Shown piece after piece: positions 36,680-46,072 of a DNA stretch of 64,000 bases. The notes under the pieces were generated by a model that had not been told where the DNA came from, searched no databases, and worked only from the letters and a program-made list of their open reading frames with translations. Both the position numbers and the translations under genes were made by a program. Origin of the DNA: Hymenobacter metallicola (lineage in GTDB: Bacteria; Bacteroidota; Bacteroidia; Cytophagales; Hymenobacteraceae); NCBI RefSeq assembly GCF_004745645.1, contig NZ_SRMB01000002.1, positions 434,001 through 498,000 of the forward strand, read 5' to 3'. Each line of letters starts with the position of its first letter. Positions within the stretch are counted from its first letter, which is position 1.

Positions 36680-38185
36680 ATGAGTATAGCAAAGAAGCTG
36701 GCCAGCCAAACGGCCGTGTACGGCATTAGCAGTATTGTGGGGCGCGTGCTGTCCTACCTGCTGGTCCCGATTTACACGGCGCGGTTTGCGGCAGCCGAAT
36801 ATGGCATCGTCACGGGCCTGTATGCCTATGTGTCGTTTCTGAACGTGGTGTTTACCTACGGCATGGAAACGACCTTTTTCCGCTTTGCCAACCGCACCGG
36901 CACCGACCGGCAGGAGCTCTACGACCGGGTAATGACGTTGCTGCTCTTCAGCAGCGCGGCCCTTACGGCCCTGCTGGCCCTGCTGGCCCGGCCGCTGATG
37001 GGCCTGCTCGATTTGCCCCCGGGCCAGGAACGCTACGCCATTTGGATAGCCTTGATTCTGGGTCTGGACGCCGTGGCCGCTATTCCGTTTGCTCGTCTGC
37101 GGCTCGAAAACAAGGCTCGTAAGTTTGCGGCCATTCGCATGGCCAACATCCTGCTCAACGTTGGGCTAAACATCTTTTTCATTGTCTTCTGCCCCGATGT
37201 GCTGGCCGGCAAGTACCTGACGGGCCTGCAGCCCCTGGTAGCCCAGCTCTACGACCCGAGCGTAGGCGTGGGCTATGTGTTTCTGTCGAACCTGGCCGCT
37301 AGTGCTTTCACGCTGCTACTGCTGGGCCGGGAGCTGACCGACTTCCGTTTCCGCCTGAATCTGGAGCCGCTGCGGCCGTTGCTCAAGTACGCCTATCCGA
37401 TTATGCTCATGGGCCTGGCCGGCATGGTGAACGAAACCCTGGACCGGATTCTGCTGCCGCTGTGGCTGCCCGAAGGGTTTTACCCCGGCAAAAGCAGCCT
37501 CACGGCAGTTGGTATTTACGGGGCCTGCTACAAGCTCAGCATCTTTATGCAGCTCGTCACCCAAGCCTTTCGCTATGCGGCCGAGCCATTTTTCTTTGCC
37601 CAAAGCACCGATAAGAACTCGCCCCGCACTTTTGCTTTGGTATTGAAATGGTTTACGCTGAGCTGCGCCGTCATTTTTGTGGTGGTCAGCGTGAACGTGG
37701 AAGACTTTGGCTTGCTGTTTCTGCACCGGGCCGAGTACCGCGAAGGGCTGGGCGTAGTGCCCGTGCTACTGCTGGCCAACCTGTTTCTGGGCGTCTACTG
37801 GAATTTGTCGGTCTGGTTTAAACTCACCGACAAGACCTACTACGGCACCTACATCGGCTTCGGCGGGGCCCTGCTGACCATTGCTCTCAACTTCCTGCTG
37901 ATTCCGGTGCTGGGCTATCTGGGCAGCGCTCTGACGACCCTGGCCTGCTACGCCATGATGGCCATTGTGTGCTGGCGCCTGGGCGACAAGCATTTTCCGG
38001 TACCCTACCCTGCTGCCCGCCTGGGCCTGTGGTTGGCGCTGGCCTGCGGAATTGTGGCGCTGGGGTGGTTTGTGCCCGTGGCTGATTTCTGGCTGCGCCA
38101 CGCCTTTCACGTGGGTTTGTGCCTGCTGTTTGTGGCCTTGCTGTATCTGGTGGAGCGCCCCGGCCGCCTGATGGCTCGCTCCTAG
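36680..38185 (+). CDS. Polysaccharide flippase (Wzx/MATE-like oligosaccharide exporter)
   Basis: 501 residues with about 12-14 hydrophobic segments. The N-terminus KKLASQTAVYGISSIVGRVLSYLLVPIYT and the segment YGIVTGLYAYVSFLNVV are typical of the polysaccharide biosynthesis/Wzx family, members of which translocate lipid-linked oligosaccharides across the inner membrane. A loop LPEGFYPGKSS near residue 265 precedes further TM segments. No glycosyltransferases lie beside it, so the cargo is unknown. Downstream, dut has its own -7 element, so a separate transcript is likely. Confidence 0.88.
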   Translation: MSIAKKLASQTAVYGISSIVGRVLSYLLVPIYTARFAAAEYGIVTGLYAYVSFLNVVFTYGMETTFFRFANRTGTDRQELYDRVMTLLLFSSAALTALLALLARPLMGLLDLPPGQERYAIWIALILGLDAVAAIPFARLRLENKARKFAAIRMANILLNVGLNIFFIVFCPDVLAGKYLTGLQPLVAQLYDPSVGVGYVFLSNLAASAFTLLLLGRELTDFRFRLNLEPLRPLLKYAYPIMLMGLAGMVNETLDRILLPLWLPEGFYPGKSSLTAVGIYGACYKLSIFMQLVTQAFRYAAEPFFFAQSTDKNSPRTFALVLKWFTLSCAVIFVVVSVNVEDFGLLFLHRAEYREGLGVVPVLLLANLFLGVYWNLSVWFKLTDKTYYGTYIGFGGALLTIALNFLLIPVLGYLGSALTTLACYAMMAIVCWRLGDKHFPVPYPAARLGLWLALACGIVALGWFVPVADFWLRHAFHVGLCLLFVALLYLVERPGRLMARS

Positions 38186-38256
38186 CCGTATTGGCGACGC
38201 CCTCATTCTTTTTGTCGCAATAAATCTTCTTAAACTTATTCATATTTGGTTCGGCC

Positions 38257-38264
38257 TATCTTTG
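38257..38264 (+). promoter_or_regulatory. -7 element of dut
   Basis: TATCTTTG at 38257-38264, 32 bases before the dut start; -33 not recognised. Confidence 0.45.
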
Positions 38265-38295
38265 CGGCCAAACCTGATTTGCTTTGTCGCCTCTC

Positions 38296-38730
38296 ATGCA
38301 CATTCCCGTTATCAACCGCTCCCACCATCCGCTGCCCGCTTACCAGACGGCGCATGCCGCTGGAATGGACGTGCGGGCCAACCTCACGGAGCCTGTTACG
38401 TTGAAGCCCCTGCAACGCGCCCTTATCCCCACGGGTCTATACCTGGAAATTCCCGTAGGCTACGAGGTGCAGGTGCGCCCCCGCAGCGGCTTGGCCTACA
38501 AGCATGGCATCAGCATCGTGAATAGCCCGGGCACCATCGACGCCGACTACCGCGGCGAGCTGAAGGTCCTGCTGGTCAACCTCTCCGACGTCGATTTTGA
38601 GGTGCAGGATGGGGAACGAGTTGCCCAACTGGTCGTAGCCCGCCACGAAACCGCCGAATGGCAGGAAGTGGCCGAACTCACCGAAACCGAACGGGGCGCG
38701 GGGGGCTACGGGAGCACGGGCACCAAGTAA
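38296..38730 (+). CDS. dut: Deoxyuridine 5'-triphosphate nucleotidohydrolase
   Basis: 144 residues from ATG 38296; an in-frame TTG at 38284 adds four residues only. It hydrolyses dUTP to dUMP, limiting uracil in DNA and feeding thymidylate synthesis. The five trimeric dUTPase motifs are present: [11 protein letters not shown] (I), [12 protein letters not shown] (II), [17 protein letters not shown] (III), [10 protein letters not shown] (IV) and the C-terminal [10 protein letters not shown] (V) which closes the active site. It sits upstream of the sugar nucleotidyltransferase. Confidence 0.97.
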   Translation: MHIPVINRSHHPLPAYQTAHAAGMDVRANLTEPVTLKPLQRALIPTGLYLEIPVGYEVQVRPRSGLAYKHGISIVNSPGTIDADYRGELKVLLVNLSDVDFEVQDGERVAQLVVARHETAEWQEVAELTETERGAGGYGSTGTK

Positions 38731-38801
38731 CCGCACCCCGGGCTCTTTCCGTACTGCAGAACACCTAAGACAACTACTTAACCAACTCTCTTTTTTCCGC
38801 T

Positions 38802-39812
38802 ATGAAAATCATCGTTCCGATGGCCGGCATGGGTAAGCGCATGCGCCCCCACACACTGACAGTTCCCAAGCCCCTGATTCCAATTGCCGGTAAACCCATC
38901 GTGCAGCGTTTAGTGGAAGATATTGCCAAAGTATGCGGCGAGCAGGTAGAGGAAGTGGCTTTCATTATTGGCCGCTTCGGCGAAACAGTGGAGAAAAGCC
39001 TGGTGCAGATTGCCGAATCCGTAGGCGCCAAAGGCTCAATTTACTACCAGGATGAGCCCCTGGGCACGGCCCACGCCATTTTGTGCGCCAAAGATTCGTT
39101 GAGCGGCCCGCTGGTGGTAGCCTTTGCCGACACGCTCTTCAAGGCTGACTTTACCCTCGACAGCTCGGCCGCCGGCACCATCTGGGTGCAGCGCGTGGAC
39201 GACCCCAAGCCGTTTGGGGTGGTGAAGCTCGACGACAAGGGCCAGATTACTGACTTCGTGGAAAAGCCCCAGGAGTTTGTGTCCGACTTGGCCATTATCG
39301 GCATCTACTACTTCCAGGATGGCGACTACCTGCGCGATGAGCTGCAGTTCCTGCTCGACAACGACATCAAGGACAAGGGCGAGTACCAGCTCACCAACGC
39401 CCTGGAAAACATGAAAAACAAGGGTACGACCTTCGTGCCCGGCCGCGTCACCGAGTGGCTCGACTGCGGCAACAAGGATGCTACCGTGTACACCAACCAG
39501 CGTTACCTGGAGTATTTGCAGGAACGCAGCGAAAATCTGGTAGCCGAATCGGCTAAGCTGGTCAACTCCGTCGTTATCCCCCCGGTATACATCGGCGAAA
39601 ACGTGGTAGTAACGGATTCTGTAATTGGGCCACACGTGTCTTTGGGCGACAACAGCAACGTCCGGAGCTCGGTGGTATCAAATTCCATTGTGCAGCAGTC
39701 GGCCTCGGTGTTGCACGGCAACGTAACCAACTCCATGATTGGCAACTTTGCTACCGTAACCGGCACCCCCAACGACCTAAGCCTAGGTGATTACAACACG
39801 CTGCGCGTGTGA
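38802..39812 (+). CDS. Sugar-phosphate nucleotidyltransferase
   Basis: 336 residues. The Rossmann-like NTP-transferase domain starts MKIIVPMAGMGKRMRPHTLT with the GMGKRMRP nucleotide loop and KPLIPIAGKP; AFADTLF carries the metal Asp, and VEKPQEF is the sugar-binding stretch. The C-terminal region (about 245-330) has hexapeptide-type strands (NSVVIPPVYIGENVVVTDSV) like left-handed beta-helix domains. Reaction: NTP plus sugar 1-phosphate to NDP-sugar, of the glucose-1-phosphate thymidylyl/uridylyl type; the sugar cannot be named. A role in envelope polysaccharide supply fits the neighbouring flippase and LytM genes. Confidence 0.9.
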   Translation: MKIIVPMAGMGKRMRPHTLTVPKPLIPIAGKPIVQRLVEDIAKVCGEQVEEVAFIIGRFGETVEKSLVQIAESVGAKGSIYYQDEPLGTAHAILCAKDSLSGPLVVAFADTLFKADFTLDSSAAGTIWVQRVDDPKPFGVVKLDDKGQITDFVEKPQEFVSDLAIIGIYYFQDGDYLRDELQFLLDNDIKDKGEYQLTNALENMKNKGTTFVPGRVTEWLDCGNKDATVYTNQRYLEYLQERSENLVAESAKLVNSVVIPPVYIGENVVVTDSVIGPHVSLGDNSNVRSSVVSNSIVQQSASVLHGNVTNSMIGNFATVTGTPNDLSLGDYNTLRV

Positions 39813-39922
39813 TATTTTTGTCGCTCTTGATGTTAGCAGTAGCGCGGACTTCTGTTCGCAGATTTGTTTATTTAGCGTAACTCCTTTTTGAACGGCCAAC
39901 CGCCGTCCGTGCTACTGCGCTC

Positions 39923-41734
39923 ATGAGTCGATTTGCCCCTTTTACGCTTCTCCTGCTGAGCCTGCTGCTGGCCGGGCCAGGCTACGCCCAGCAGTCAGCC
40001 AGCCCGGAAGCAGCCCCGGCCGATGCCAAACCGCAAAAACTTTCGCGCAAAGAGCGCAAGGAGCTAGCCCGCCGAGCGGAGGTCGATGCAGCCCGGCAGC
40101 AGGTACGGGAGCTGTCAGAAAAAGACCGGGAGATGAGCGAGTCGTTCTTTGTGGAGGGCGTGAAATACGTGCTGCTCGAAGACTACAACAAAGCCCTGGA
40201 GCGGCTGTTGAAGGCCTACGCGCTAAACCCGACCAACGCGGCCATCAACTACAAAATTGCGGAAACCAACCTGCTCAGCGGCAACCTCAAGGATGCTACC
40301 AATTTCGCGCAGGTGGCCGTCAAGCTCGACCCCAAGAACTCCTACTACTACCTGCTGCTGGCCCAGATTTACTCGACCCAAAAGCAGTACGACCAGGCGG
40401 CCAAGGTCTACACCAGCCTGATTCGGGACGTGCCCGATTCGGGGTACTACCTGTTCAACCTGGCCGACTTATATATGGCTCAGGGTAAGCTGAACGAGGC
40501 GCTGACGACGTTCGAGCAGGCCGAAAAGCAGTTTGGTCCTCTGGATGAAGTATCGTTTAAAAAGCAGCAGATCTACCTCAAGCAGAACAACCTGGATAAG
40601 GCCCTGCAGGAAGGAGAGGCCCTGATTGCGTCCAACCCCGACGAAATCCGCTACGTGCTGGCCCAGGCCGAAATGTACGCGGCCAATAACCGGTTTGCGG
40701 ATGCTATCCGGGTGGCCGAAAAGGCCCTGAAGCAGGATGCCGACAACCCCCAGGCACGGATGATTCTGGCCGACATCTACCGGCAGCAAAACAACCGGCC
40801 CGAGTCGGACAAGCAAATCAAGCTGGCCTTCGAGAGTCCGGCCCTGGATATCGACGAGAAGGTTCGCATCCTGGTTGACTACATCAAGCAGCTGCCCAAC
40901 CCGGCCCTGGAGAAAATTGCCCTGGACCTGGCCGACATTACCACCCGCGTACACCCGAAAGAAGCCAAGGCCTTTTCCGTAGCCGGCGACATTCAAACCA
41001 TTACTGAACGCAAGGAGCTGGCCCGCGCCAACTACCTGAAGGCCATCAAGCTCGACAACTCCAAGTTTCAGATCTGGCAGCAAGTAGTACTCATTGATGC
41101 CGAACTGAACCAGATAGACTCGCTGCTGCAGCACTCCGACCGGGCGTTGGAATTATTTCCCAACCAGGCTCCGCTGTGGTATTACAACGGAGTGGCCCAA
41201 ATTCTGAAAAAGCAGCCCGTTAAAGGGGTCAAGGCCCTGGAGTATGGCCGCAAGCTGGCCACCGATAACCCGGAACTGCTGGCTCAGATTGATACCCAGC
41301 TGGGCGACGCCTACCACGAGCTTAAGGAATACGCCAAGTCGGACGCGGCCTACGAGGCGGCCCTGACGTTTGATGCCAATAATGCCCAGGCCTTGAATAA
41401 CTACAGCTACTTCCTCTCGATGCGGGGCGAAAAGCTGGACAAAGCCAAGGAAATGTCGGGCAAGCTGGTGAAGCAGTTTCCCAACAACGACACCTACCTC
41501 GACACCTACGCCTGGGTTCTGTATAAGCTCAAGGATTACTCCGGAGCCCGTCAGAACCTGGAAAAGGCGCTGAAAACCAGCACCGACGCCACCATCATCG
41601 AGCATTATGGCGACGTGCTATTCCAGCTCGGCGAAAAAGAACTGGCCATGGCCGAATGGCAACGAGCCAAAAAAGCGGGCGGGGCGTCGGCCCTGATTGA
41701 CCGCAAGATCAAAGACAAAAAACTATATGAATAA
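39923..41734 (+). CDS. Secreted tetratricopeptide-repeat protein
   Basis: 603 residues. Signal peptide 1-23 (ends GYAQQ), a basic segment, then about twelve TPR-like helical pairs from residue 70 to the end, e.g. YNKALERLLKAYALNPTNAA, YYLLLAQIYSTQKQYDQAAK and ALNNYSYFLSMRGEKLDKAK. The protein is predicted periplasmic or on the outer membrane's inner face and would act as a scaffold; partner unknown. Its stop overlaps the start of the DUF4292 lipoprotein gene by 8 bases (ATGAATAA), so the three genes to 43875 are one translationally linked unit. Confidence 0.88.
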   Translation: MSRFAPFTLLLLSLLLAGPGYAQQSASPEAAPADAKPQKLSRKERKELARRAEVDAARQQVRELSEKDREMSESFFVEGVKYVLLEDYNKALERLLKAYALNPTNAAINYKIAETNLLSGNLKDATNFAQVAVKLDPKNSYYYLLLAQIYSTQKQYDQAAKVYTSLIRDVPDSGYYLFNLADLYMAQGKLNEALTTFEQAEKQFGPLDEVSFKKQQIYLKQNNLDKALQEGEALIASNPDEIRYVLAQAEMYAANNRFADAIRVAEKALKQDADNPQARMILADIYRQQNNRPESDKQIKLAFESPALDIDEKVRILVDYIKQLPNPALEKIALDLADITTRVHPKEAKAFSVAGDIQTITERKELARANYLKAIKLDNSKFQIWQQVVLIDAELNQIDSLLQHSDRALELFPNQAPLWYYNGVAQILKKQPVKGVKALEYGRKLATDNPELLAQIDTQLGDAYHELKEYAKSDAAYEAALTFDANNAQALNNYSYFLSMRGEKLDKAKEMSGKLVKQFPNNDTYLDTYAWVLYKLKDYSGARQNLEKALKTSTDATIIEHYGDVLFQLGEKELAMAEWQRAKKAGGASALIDRKIKDKKLYE

Positions 41735-42497
41735 GTGCTTTCCGCTGGTATTGCTGTGGGTGGGGTTGCTGCTGAGTGGCTGCAGCAACAAGATATTTCC
41801 GAGTAAGTCGGCCACAACGGCAGCCCCAGCTAAAGGCTCTGAACTGGTAAAAGCCAAAAACCTGGAATTTCGCTATCTGAAGGCCAAGGGCAAGATTAAA
41901 ATTGATATGCCCCAGCTGCAGCAGACAGCCAACCTCAACGTGCGGGTACGGAAGGACAGTGCCATTTGGCTGTCGGTATCGCTGGGTATTGAAGGCGTCC
42001 GGGCTTATATCACCCGCGACTCAGTGCAGGTAATCAACTACTTGCAGCGCGAGTACTACGCCGGCGACTATGCCTATCTGAGCCGCTTGCTGAACGTGCC
42101 CGTCACCTTCGACCGGGTGCAGGCGCTGCTGCTGGGCAACTATTTACCGGCCGAGGCCACTACTTCGCCCAAAATCGGGGATGAAGGACCCATGCAGCGC
42201 GTGGAGTTTCAGGAAGGCAATGTCCTGATTACGCAACTGATTGAATTGACCCGCAACCGGGTTCAGCAGATCAAGCTGGCCGAACAACAGTCGCAGAACC
42301 AGTTTACAGTCGATTACTCCGACTTCCGTCCCCTCGATCCGAGCGGGCTTCCATTTGCTTATGCCGTGCTGGTCCAAGGGCAGCCCACCAAGGGCAAGCT
42401 CTCGACGGCTACTATTAACTACCGAAACGTGGATGTGGACAAGGAAAGTCTGTCCTTCCCCTTCTCGGTTCCCAAGGGCTATGTTCGCAAAAAGTAA
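41727..42497 (+). CDS. DUF4292 lipoprotein
   Basis: 256 residues starting at ATG 41727 inside the end of the TPR gene. Lipoprotein signal LLWVGLLLSGC (Cys19). The body is the DUF4292 domain: YLKAKGKIKIDMPQLQQTANL, AIWLSVSLGIEGVRAYIT, and NYLQREYYAGDYAYLSRLL. Its beta-rich pattern recalls lipoprotein carriers such as LolB/LolA, an inference only. It lies between the TPR protein and the EnvC-like protein, overlapping the latter by 17 bases. Confidence 0.88.
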   Translation: MNKCFPLVLLWVGLLLSGCSNKIFPSKSATTAAPAKGSELVKAKNLEFRYLKAKGKIKIDMPQLQQTANLNVRVRKDSAIWLSVSLGIEGVRAYITRDSVQVINYLQREYYAGDYAYLSRLLNVPVTFDRVQALLLGNYLPAEATTSPKIGDEGPMQRVEFQEGNVLITQLIELTRNRVQQIKLAEQQSQNQFTVDYSDFRPLDPSGLPFAYAVLVQGQPTKGKLSTATINYRNVDVDKESLSFPFSVPKGYVRKK

Positions 42498-43875
42498 GCG
42501 TACCGCGTTTTTCGTAGTTGTAGCCAGTTTAGTAATGCTGTACTCCGGTGAGCCGGTGTGGGCCCAGCGCAGCACCCGCACGACGACGGCTCCGCGGAAA
42601 AAATCGAAAGCGCAGCTAGAGCGGGAACGGCGGGCCACACTGCGGCGCATTCAGGAAACCAGCCGTATTCTGGAGCAAACCCAGAAGCAGAAAGAAGCCT
42701 CCGTGGGCCAGCTCAATGCCTTAAAAGAGAAGTTGACGGTGCAGCAGGGCGTCATCAAGAACATTTCCTCCGAGCTGAAGTACATCGAGTCGGATGTGCG
42801 GCAAACCGAGACGCAGGTGCAGAAAACCCAGCAGAGCCTGGAGCAGCTCCGGGCCGAGTATGCCCGCATGATTTATGCCTCGTCGAAAACAGCGAACAGC
42901 TACAACCGCATCATGTTTCTGTTTGCGGCCGAGTCGTTCAACCAGTTTATGCTGCGCCTGCGCTACATCCGCCAGTATTCGGAAGTGCGCAAAACGCAGG
43001 CGGCTCAGATTTCCAGCACCAAGCAGCGCCTCAGCCAGCAGCTTACGGGCCTAACGGTGAAAAAGCAGGAAAAAAGCAGTTTGCTGACCACGCAGCTGTC
43101 GGAAAACCGCAACCTGGTCACGCTCAAAACCCAACAGGTTCAGGTCGTAACCAAGCTTAGCCAGCAAGAGGAAAGTCTGCGCCAGGAGCTGGCTGCGCGG
43201 CAGCAGGCCGTCAGCCGCCTTGACAACCTGATTGCCGAGCGGGTTCGGGAAGAAATTGCCCGAGCCGCCCGGGCCGCCGCCCGCGCCGCGGCAGCGAAAG
43301 CCCGGGCTAATGCCGCCCGCGCCAATACCGGCAATTCGGGCTCTGCGGCGCGCAGCCCAGCTGCGACCAGTCGGGCCGCTACGGCAGCGGCTGAAGCCGC
43401 CGAAGAAGCGGCCGTAGAACGGGTGGATAAAGTAACGCTGACACACGAAACGGCCGAATTATCGTCTTCTTTTGCCGAAAACAGGGGGCGTCTGCTGTGG
43501 CCCGTGGCCAAAGGCTTCATATCCCAGCGCTTCGGCCGCCATGCCCACCCGGTGCTGAAAAACGTCATTGTCGAAAACCGGGGCGTCGACATTCAAACCA
43601 GCGCGGGGGAACCGGTGCGGTCAATTTTCGAAGGCAAGGTCCTGACCGTTTCCAGCATTGCCGGCATGAACAACATCGTCATGATTCAGCACGGCGAGTA
43701 TTTCACCGTGTATGCCAAATTGCGTACGGTTAGCGTAACGGAAGGCCAACAGGTTGATATGCGCCAACAGATCGGCACGGTCTATACCTCGCCCGACGGC
43801 ACCTCGGAACTGCAGTTTCAGGTGTGGCGCAACAGCTCCAACCTGAACCCGGAAAACTGGCTGGGTCGGAAATAG
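42481..43875 (+). CDS. EnvC-like murein hydrolase activator (coiled coil plus degenerate LytM/M23 domain)
   Basis: 464 residues. A signal peptide (about 1-29) leads to a long coiled coil (about 35-265, ending in an Ala/Arg-rich helix to about 325) and a C-terminal LytM domain (about 337-464: RLLWPVAKGFISQRFGRHAH to the end). Catalytic LytM peptidases need the metal motifs HxxxD and HxH. Here the site reads NRGVDIQT where a His normally precedes Gly-x-Asp, YAKLR replaces the Y-x-H-L strand, and LQFQVW replaces LHFEV. So it should not be a peptidase but a regulator of murein amidases, as EnvC and NlpD are. ATG 42481 is chosen because it sits before the signal peptide and overlaps the previous stop. 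Confidence 0.85.
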   Translation: MFAKSKRTAFFVVVASLVMLYSGEPVWAQRSTRTTTAPRKKSKAQLERERRATLRRIQETSRILEQTQKQKEASVGQLNALKEKLTVQQGVIKNISSELKYIESDVRQTETQVQKTQQSLEQLRAEYARMIYASSKTANSYNRIMFLFAAESFNQFMLRLRYIRQYSEVRKTQAAQISSTKQRLSQQLTGLTVKKQEKSSLLTTQLSENRNLVTLKTQQVQVVTKLSQQEESLRQELAARQQAVSRLDNLIAERVREEIARAARAAARAAAAKARANAARANTGNSGSAARSPAATSRAATAAAEAAEEAAVERVDKVTLTHETAELSSSFAENRGRLLWPVAKGFISQRFGRHAHPVLKNVIVENRGVDIQTSAGEPVRSIFEGKVLTVSSIAGMNNIVMIQHGEYFTVYAKLRTVSVTEGQQVDMRQQIGTVYTSPDGTSELQFQVWRNSSNLNPENWLGRK

Positions 43876-43896
43876 AAACTACTGGCTGGGCATAAA

Positions 43897-43924
43897 AAAA
43901 CACCGTGCAGTACACGGTGCCTTT
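43897..43924 (+). terminator. Terminator after the EnvC-like gene
   Basis: CACCGTG (43901-43907) pairs with CACGGTG (43913-43919) around a 5-base loop, after an A-run and before CCTTTC. Modest T-tail. The rest of 43876-44116 shows no gene. Confidence 0.6.
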
Positions 43925-44116
43925 CTGAGCTATGAAAACAAACTTAGCTACCAGAAACCTCTTCGCAACCGCTTAGACTTACGCAGCCTCCGCCAGCAAC
44001 GGAGCATTCCTTGATAACAGGACGAAAGATAGTTGAACCTTTGTCAACTACCAGCCGATTTCGCTGAAAGTGTAATTTTCCTCGCTAAAGGAATTGATTT
44101 TGTATCCGGCGCAGGT

Positions 44117-45079
44117 TTACACCAAATTTAATCGGTTTAGCAAACCCGCCTTGTAGGAACTGCCAATTGGAACCGGCAGCAAGTTGGTAGCGGGTTCGCC
44201 ACCGCGGCCGGTGTCGACTATGGCCGCATCAGTTTCAATGGCCACGATTCGGTCGAGGCGCACAATGTATTTGCGGTGCACCCGGGCAAACTCGCGGGGC
44301 GGCAGCTTGGTTTCGAGTTCCTTCATGGTGCTATACACCGTGTGCCGCTCGCGCCCCACATAAATATTGACGTAGTCGCCCAAGGCTTCTACGTACCGGA
44401 TATCGGCCGCACTAACCCGTACCAGCTTATGGTCCTGCTTGATGAAGAGCTCATTGCGGCTTGCCATATACAGCGAGTCGGCCGCATCGTTGGCCATGCG
44501 TAGCAAGCCGTCAAGCTTGCGCTGCTCTAGCTCCAGCTGCAGGCGGGCCCGGCGCAGCTCCAGGTGCGACACAACTTCCCGCGCCAGAATCCGCAATGCA
44601 GCCCGCTGCTGCTCATTGAGGCGGCGCGGCACCCGGTCGATAGCGCAGAGCGTGCCCAAAGGGTGTCCCTCAGGCGTTACGAGTGGTGCACCGGCGTAAA
44701 AACGAATACCCGGGTCGTTGACTACTAATGGGTTAGTACGAAATAGAGGATCCTGCTCGGCATCTTCAATTTCGTATACATCGTTGCCAAACATTGCATG
44801 CTGGCAAAACGACACTTCCCGCTCAGTACTTTCCACCCCGTCCAGCCCAACATTGGCCTTAAACCATTGCCGCTCCGTATCAATCAAGGAAACCAGCGAA
44901 ATGGGCGTGCCGCAGATATAGGCCGCCAGCTTAGCCAAGTCATCAAAGACCTCCTCGGGAGGCGTATCCAATACTTGATAGTTACGCAGGGCCTCCAGGC
45001 GCTCAGCCTCACTCGCGTTGCGTTGAAAAAAAGTAGTCGCAGTATCGGAGGAAATGGTCGGGCTCGGTTTTACTGGCAT
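44117..45079 (-). CDS. GAF-LytTR transcriptional regulator
   Basis: 320 residues from ATG 45079 (the longer frame upstream lacks a domain). A GAF domain (about 30-180) starts EAERLEALRNYQVLDTPPEE and includes FDDLAKLAAYICGTPISLVS, SFCQHAMFG and FYAGAPLVTPEGHPLGTLCAID, as in small-ligand or light sensors with GAF folds. After a short coiled coil comes a LytTR DNA-binding domain (about 222-318: LVRVSAADIRYVEALGDYVNIYV, FARVHRKYIVRLDRI). The usual response-regulator receiver domain is missing, so the input is probably direct ligand sensing by GAF. It may control its neighbours, but no operator was identified. Confidence 0.9.
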   Translation of the reverse strand: MPVKPSPTISSDTATTFFQRNASEAERLEALRNYQVLDTPPEEVFDDLAKLAAYICGTPISLVSLIDTERQWFKANVGLDGVESTEREVSFCQHAMFGNDVYEIEDAEQDPLFRTNPLVVNDPGIRFYAGAPLVTPEGHPLGTLCAIDRVPRRLNEQQRAALRILAREVVSHLELRRARLQLELEQRKLDGLLRMANDAADSLYMASRNELFIKQDHKLVRVSAADIRYVEALGDYVNIYVGRERHTVYSTMKELETKLPPREFARVHRKYIVRLDRIVAIETDAAIVDTGRGGEPATNLLPVPIGSSYKAGLLNRLNLV

Positions 45080-45417
45080 TAGGACTACAGATGAAGGCAG
45101 GATGAAGCAGCGGCTACCATAACAGCTTGAAAAGAAAAAAGCTTCAGAACAAAGTACCGTAAGACCACCTTTAAATCCGAATACAGTGGAAAAAACCTGG
45201 CACAAAACCGACGAAGCCCTTGTTGTGGCGCCTAAAGATTCGGAGATATACGAAGTTGGCCCAAGCAGTGGATTTCTCTTCGCGCAGAAAACTTGCTCCA
45301 GAATTTACCGGGTTAAACCCATTTGAAAATTATCGGGTACTTTTACCAATCCTAACCGGCACTGATTAGCGTACAATAAGCTTTGCCACCCCCAAAACGG
45401 CCCTAGGCCACCTGTTT
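45080..45417. other. Spacer between the LytTR gene and tatA
   Basis: 338 bases between divergent genes; it must contain both promoters. No confident -33/-7 pair, hairpin or LytTR-type direct repeat was found. Confidence 0.35.
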
Positions 45418-45639
45418 ATGACACTTGCCTCGCTTTTCCTGATTGGCAGCTTCGGCACTACCGAAATTCTGCTGATTCTTTTTGTTATTATCTTGTTGTT
45501 TGGAGCCAAGCGTATTCCGGAGTTGGCCAAGGGCTTGGGCAAGGGCATCCGTGAGTTCAAAGATGCCTCCAAGGACGAGCAACCCGAGTTTCGCGACCGG
45601 CCAGTGAACCCTAATGACCCTACGCAACCCCGTCTGTAA
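45418..45639 (+). CDS. tatA: TatA-type twin-arginine translocase subunit, copy 1
   Basis: 73 residues: short periplasmic N-terminus with FGTTEI, one membrane helix ([12 protein letters not shown]), then the hinge [21 protein letters not shown] amphipathic helix typical of TatA, and a short acidic tail. TatA forms the protein-conducting part of the Tat export complex with TatC. A second copy follows 12 bases later. tatC is not in the window. Confidence 0.92.
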   Translation: MTLASLFLIGSFGTTEILLILFVIILLFGAKRIPELAKGLGKGIREFKDASKDEQPEFRDRPVNPNDPTQPRL

Positions 45640-45651
45640 CCCATAACAGCC

Positions 45652-46062
45652 ATGCAGACTCCCACGCTTCTTTTCTTAGGCGACCTTGGTGGCGGCGAAA
45701 TTATGCTGATCATGGTCGTTATCCTGATCTTCTTTGGTGCCAACAAGATTCCGGAGTTGGCCCGGGGCCTGGGGAAAGGCATTCGCGAATTCAAAGACGC
45801 TTCGCGCGAAATCCGCAGCGAATTTGAAAACGCCGATCAGCCCCGCGCCAATCAGGGGTATCAGGCGCCGCCGGTGTATCCGGCCGCTGCTCCCGTTGCT
45901 CCTACTACCGACCCTACAACGCCGGTGCATCCTAACATGCCCGACGCCGCTACCGCTTATACCGCTCCCGCTACTACGGTAGCTCCGCCCATGGATGGAG
46001 GCATCACGCCCCCGGTTCCGACCACGGAAGAGCGGCCCCGCCTTGATCAAATGACCAACTGA
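45652..46062 (+). CDS. tatA: TatA-type subunit, copy 2 with a Pro-rich tail
   Basis: 136 residues. The TatA core ([42 protein letters not shown]) is near-identical in layout to copy 1, but the C-terminus adds about 80 residues rich in Pro, Ala and Thr. Such a tail is unusual for TatA; a TatB-like adaptor role is possible. It precedes gatA by only 10 bases, so tatA-tatA-gatA-mltD form one operon. Confidence 0.88.
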   Translation: MQTPTLLFLGDLGGGEIMLIMVVILIFFGANKIPELARGLGKGIREFKDASREIRSEFENADQPRANQGYQAPPVYPAAAPVAPTTDPTTPVHPNMPDAATAYTAPATTVAPPMDGGITPPVPTTEERPRLDQMTN

Positions 46063-46072
46063 TAGCAACCAC

